A stretch of DNA of 35,740 nucleotides from Anaerolineae bacterium (lineage in GTDB: Bacteria; Chloroflexota; Anaerolineae; Aggregatilineales; Phototrophicaceae). Under the pieces are notes generated by a model that worked only from the letters and a program-made list of their open reading frames with translations, did no database searches and had not been told where the DNA came from. Position 1 is the stretch's first letter. Every line of letters begins with the position of its first letter. Positions 34,235 through 35,740 of this stretch are shown one piece after another. A program made the translations under genes and the position numbers. The DNA is taken from positions 1-35,740 of the forward strand of contig JAIOHM010000149.1 in assembly GCA_019912965.1 (NCBI GenBank), in the 5' to 3' direction.

Positions 34235-35296
34235 GTGCTCAGTCCGCTCGATTATCTTCTCGGTCTATTTTCGCTGGACATCGGCATCGACCTGGGTACA
34301 GCCAATACACTGGTCAGCGTGCGCGGCAAGGGCATTGTTATTAATGAACCGTCGTTCGTCGCGCTAGAGAAAAAGACTCGCCGCCCGATTGAAGTTGGGG
34401 CACGGGCGAAAGAAATGTGGAGCAAGAATCCTAAAGATATTCTGGTCGTCCGCCCGCTGCGGGACGGAGTGATTAGTGAATTTGAAGTCACTGAGGCCAT
34501 GCTGCATCACCTGATTGCTAAAGCCCATGAACAAACGTGGGTTCCAATTCCGCGCCCGCGGGTAGTCATCGGTATTCCCAGCGGCGTGACCGAGGTTGAA
34601 AAGCGAGCGGTGTTTGATGCGGCCATCAGCGCCGGGGCACGAGAAGCCTATTTGATTGAAGAACCGGTTGCAGCCGCGATTGGGGCGGGTTTGCCCGTAC
34701 AGGAAACGCGGGGCAGCATGATTATCGACATCGGGGGTGGCACGACAGAAGTCGCCATTTTCTCGCTGGGCGGCATCGTCATCAGCCGTTCGATCCGGGT
34801 GGCGGGCGACGAAATGGACGAGGACATCGTTCAATATATGCGTACCAAGCATAACCTGCTGGTGGGTGAACCCAGCGCCCAAAAATTAAAAGAAACACTC
34901 GGCTCGGCGTATCCACTCCCACAGGAACGCACGGCCAAAGTAAGCGGTCGTAACCTGATGACCGGATTGCCAGCTTCGGTCGAAGTCAGTTCGATTGAAA
35001 TCCGCGAGGCAGTTTCCGGCTCGGTAGACATTATTGTGGATACAGTCAAGGATGCGCTGGATGATACACCGCCGGAACTGGTGGCTGATCTGATGGAAAG
35101 CGGCATCTGCATGGCGGGCGGGAGCAGCCAGCTTAAAGGGCTGACCGAGCGCATGACCGACGAGGTGAACATCCGCACGTATTTAGCCGATGACCCGATG
35201 ACCTGCGTGGCGCGGGGTGCAGGGCGCGTTTTGGAAGATTACAACAACCTGCGGCGCTTGCTGGTGGGGTTGGAGCGCGGCAGTACGCGGCATTAG
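34235..35296 (+). CDS. mreB: Rod shape-determining protein, actin homologue
   Basis: A 353-residue MreB/Mbl-family actin. Phosphate-1 motif DLGTANTLV (19-27), RPLRDGVISEFEVTEAML, the connector EEPVAAAIGAGLPV, phosphate-2 motif IIDIGGGTTEVAIFSLGGIV and the adenosine motif MAGGSSQLKGL are all present. It polymerises along the inner membrane and guides cell-wall synthesis. The GTG at 34235 is chosen as TTAGGAG lies 9 nt upstream. Residues 1-12 (MLSPLDYLLGLF) form a hydrophobic N-terminal patch that could anchor filaments to the membrane. mreC and mreD do not follow. Confidence 0.96.
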   Translation: MLSPLDYLLGLFSLDIGIDLGTANTLVSVRGKGIVINEPSFVALEKKTRRPIEVGARAKEMWSKNPKDILVVRPLRDGVISEFEVTEAMLHHLIAKAHEQTWVPIPRPRVVIGIPSGVTEVEKRAVFDAAISAGAREAYLIEEPVAAAIGAGLPVQETRGSMIIDIGGGTTEVAIFSLGGIVISRSIRVAGDEMDEDIVQYMRTKHNLLVGEPSAQKLKETLGSAYPLPQERTAKVSGRNLMTGLPASVEVSSIEIREAVSGSVDIIVDTVKDALDDTPPELVADLMESGICMAGGSSQLKGLTERMTDEVNIRTYLADDPMTCVARGAGRVLEDYNNLRRLLVGLERGSTRH

Positions 35297-35333
35297 GTAG
35301 TTTCCAGTTACGAGCTTCCAGTTTCCAGTAAAA
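35297..35333. repeat. AGTTTCCAGT stutter tract after mreB
   Basis: Imperfect tandem units of (AG)TTTCCAGT right after the mreB stop codon, similar in kind to the tract at 11679. Confidence 0.45.
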
Positions 35334-35370
35334 TTCAGAAGCCGTTTGCGGGATTTGCGGCGATTGCGAA

Positions 35371-35412
35371 GCCCTCACCCCCACTCTCCCCTAGGCGAGG
35401 GGAGCAAGATGG
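35371..35412. repeat. Palindromic GC repeat, copy D (intergenic)
   Basis: CCCTCACCCCC at the left end and GGCGAGGGGAGCAAGATGG at the right, with a 7-bp stem CTCCCCT (35386-35392) / AGGGGAG (35398-35404). It is the closest intergenic relative of copies A and B. Confidence 0.75.
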
Positions 35413-35708
35413 TTTGCGCGCAAATGATTCGCAAAATTCGTCAGATTCGTCAGATTCGCAGCAGGTTTTTGTGAATCTTGCGAATCTTTGATTTGGCGGC
35501 GATGGCGGCGGCGATGACGATGGCGAAGCAGGATTTTGGTGGCGAGTGTTATAGGTTGATAATTTGCGGAAAATTCTGCAATTTCTGCAAATGCGGTACA
35601 GGGTTTTGTGCAGATTTTGCAGTTTTGGCAAGAACCTCACCCACTCATGGTTGACACTGCGACAAGCCCGGTCAGCCGTGGCCCTCCCCAAATTGGAGCG
35701 TGATTTTC

Positions 35709-35740
35709 ACCCTCATCCCCCAGCCCCTTCTCCCTCAGGG
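35709..35740. repeat. Palindromic GC repeat, copy E (cut by window edge)
   Basis: ACCCTCATCCCCCAGCCCC followed by TTCTCCCTCAGGG matches the left half of copies A, B and D; the right half lies outside the window. Confidence 0.6.

Larger units (their letters stand above)
35334..35740. repeat. Non-coding mosaic of short repeats
   Basis: No gene is supported in these ~400 nt. In order they hold palindromic repeat copy D (35371-35412), a tandem ATTCGTCAG array (35436-35460), a GGCGATGGC-type triplet-like run (35495-35528), paired TGCAAATT/TTCTGCAA-type units near 35575-35620, and the start of another palindromic repeat (copy E, 35709 to the window edge). A reverse-strand open frame at 35335-35691 is made of this repeat DNA and looks spurious. 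Confidence 0.6.

Noticed and set aside
35436..35460. Tandem ATTCGTCAG units considered as a CRISPR-like array
   Set aside because: Units are adjacent 9-mers with no spacers and no cas genes are present.
35335..35691. A 118-residue minus-strand frame in the repeat mosaic
   Set aside because: Built from repeat units (Ser/Pro and Arg runs), no ribosome site, no recognisable domain.

Overview
This window looks like a chromosomal segment of an uncultured or little-studied Chloroflexota bacterium, probably of the Anaerolineae. The evidence is an Flp-type pilin of a form I associate with that class, a lipid-anchored or secreted style of protein with Pro/Thr-rich linkers, paired B12-dependent radical SAM genes, a Clp/CapA/NagZ gene mix, and CCCTCACCCC-type palindromic repeats scattered between and inside genes. 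This placement is inference from family resemblance. No rRNA, tRNA, insertion sequence, prophage or CRISPR array was seen, and GC content looks close to 50 percent throughout.

Layout. 1-565: 3' part of a biotin carboxyl carrier protein or domain. 839-7689: a peptide/oligopeptide-type ABC transporter (binding protein, DppC-like permease, fused DppD-DppF ATPase, DppB-like permease) with a 3-hydroxyisobutyrate-dehydrogenase-family enzyme inside the operon and a small Flp pilin gene on the opposite strand between permease and ATPase. 7741-8869: an FmdB-type zinc ribbon and a methyltransferase. 8962-14702: an amidohydrolase, two paralogous B12-binding radical SAM proteins, an unknown 79-residue protein, a HicBA toxin-antitoxin pair and a methyltransferase, closely packed on the + strand. 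14763-16386 (minus): purE and purK. 16448-20912 (plus): a glycan operon with a flippase, a GT-C membrane glycosyltransferase, an OsmC-like protein and a GT4 glycosyltransferase, each overlapping the next. 20905-27213 (minus): methyltransferase, phosphomannomutase/phosphoglucomutase, an unknown 194-residue protein, a membrane-anchored alpha/beta hydrolase and a ClpA/B-like AAA+ protein with a ruined first ATPase domain. 27391-30045 (plus): an esterase-CapA fusion and a single-domain response regulator. 30042-34109 (minus): NagZ-type glycoside hydrolase, a two-domain response regulator and TilS. 34235-35296 (plus): MreB. 35297-35740: no gene, only a mosaic of short repeats.

How the genes relate. 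The strongest functional units are the ABC transporter, the purEK pair, the glycan assembly operon and the radical SAM cluster. The last is the best candidate for an undescribed pathway: two B12 radical SAM enzymes, an amidohydrolase and methyltransferases with translational coupling suggest a small-molecule or lipid modification route whose product cannot be read from sequence. Cell envelope themes recur (pilin, flippase, glycosyltransferases, phosphomannomutase, CapA fusion, NagZ, MreB).

The most unusual structural signal is a GC-rich palindromic repeat present in at least five copies, three of them lying in frame inside protein-coding genes without breaking them, where they encode extra Pro/Ser-rich loops.
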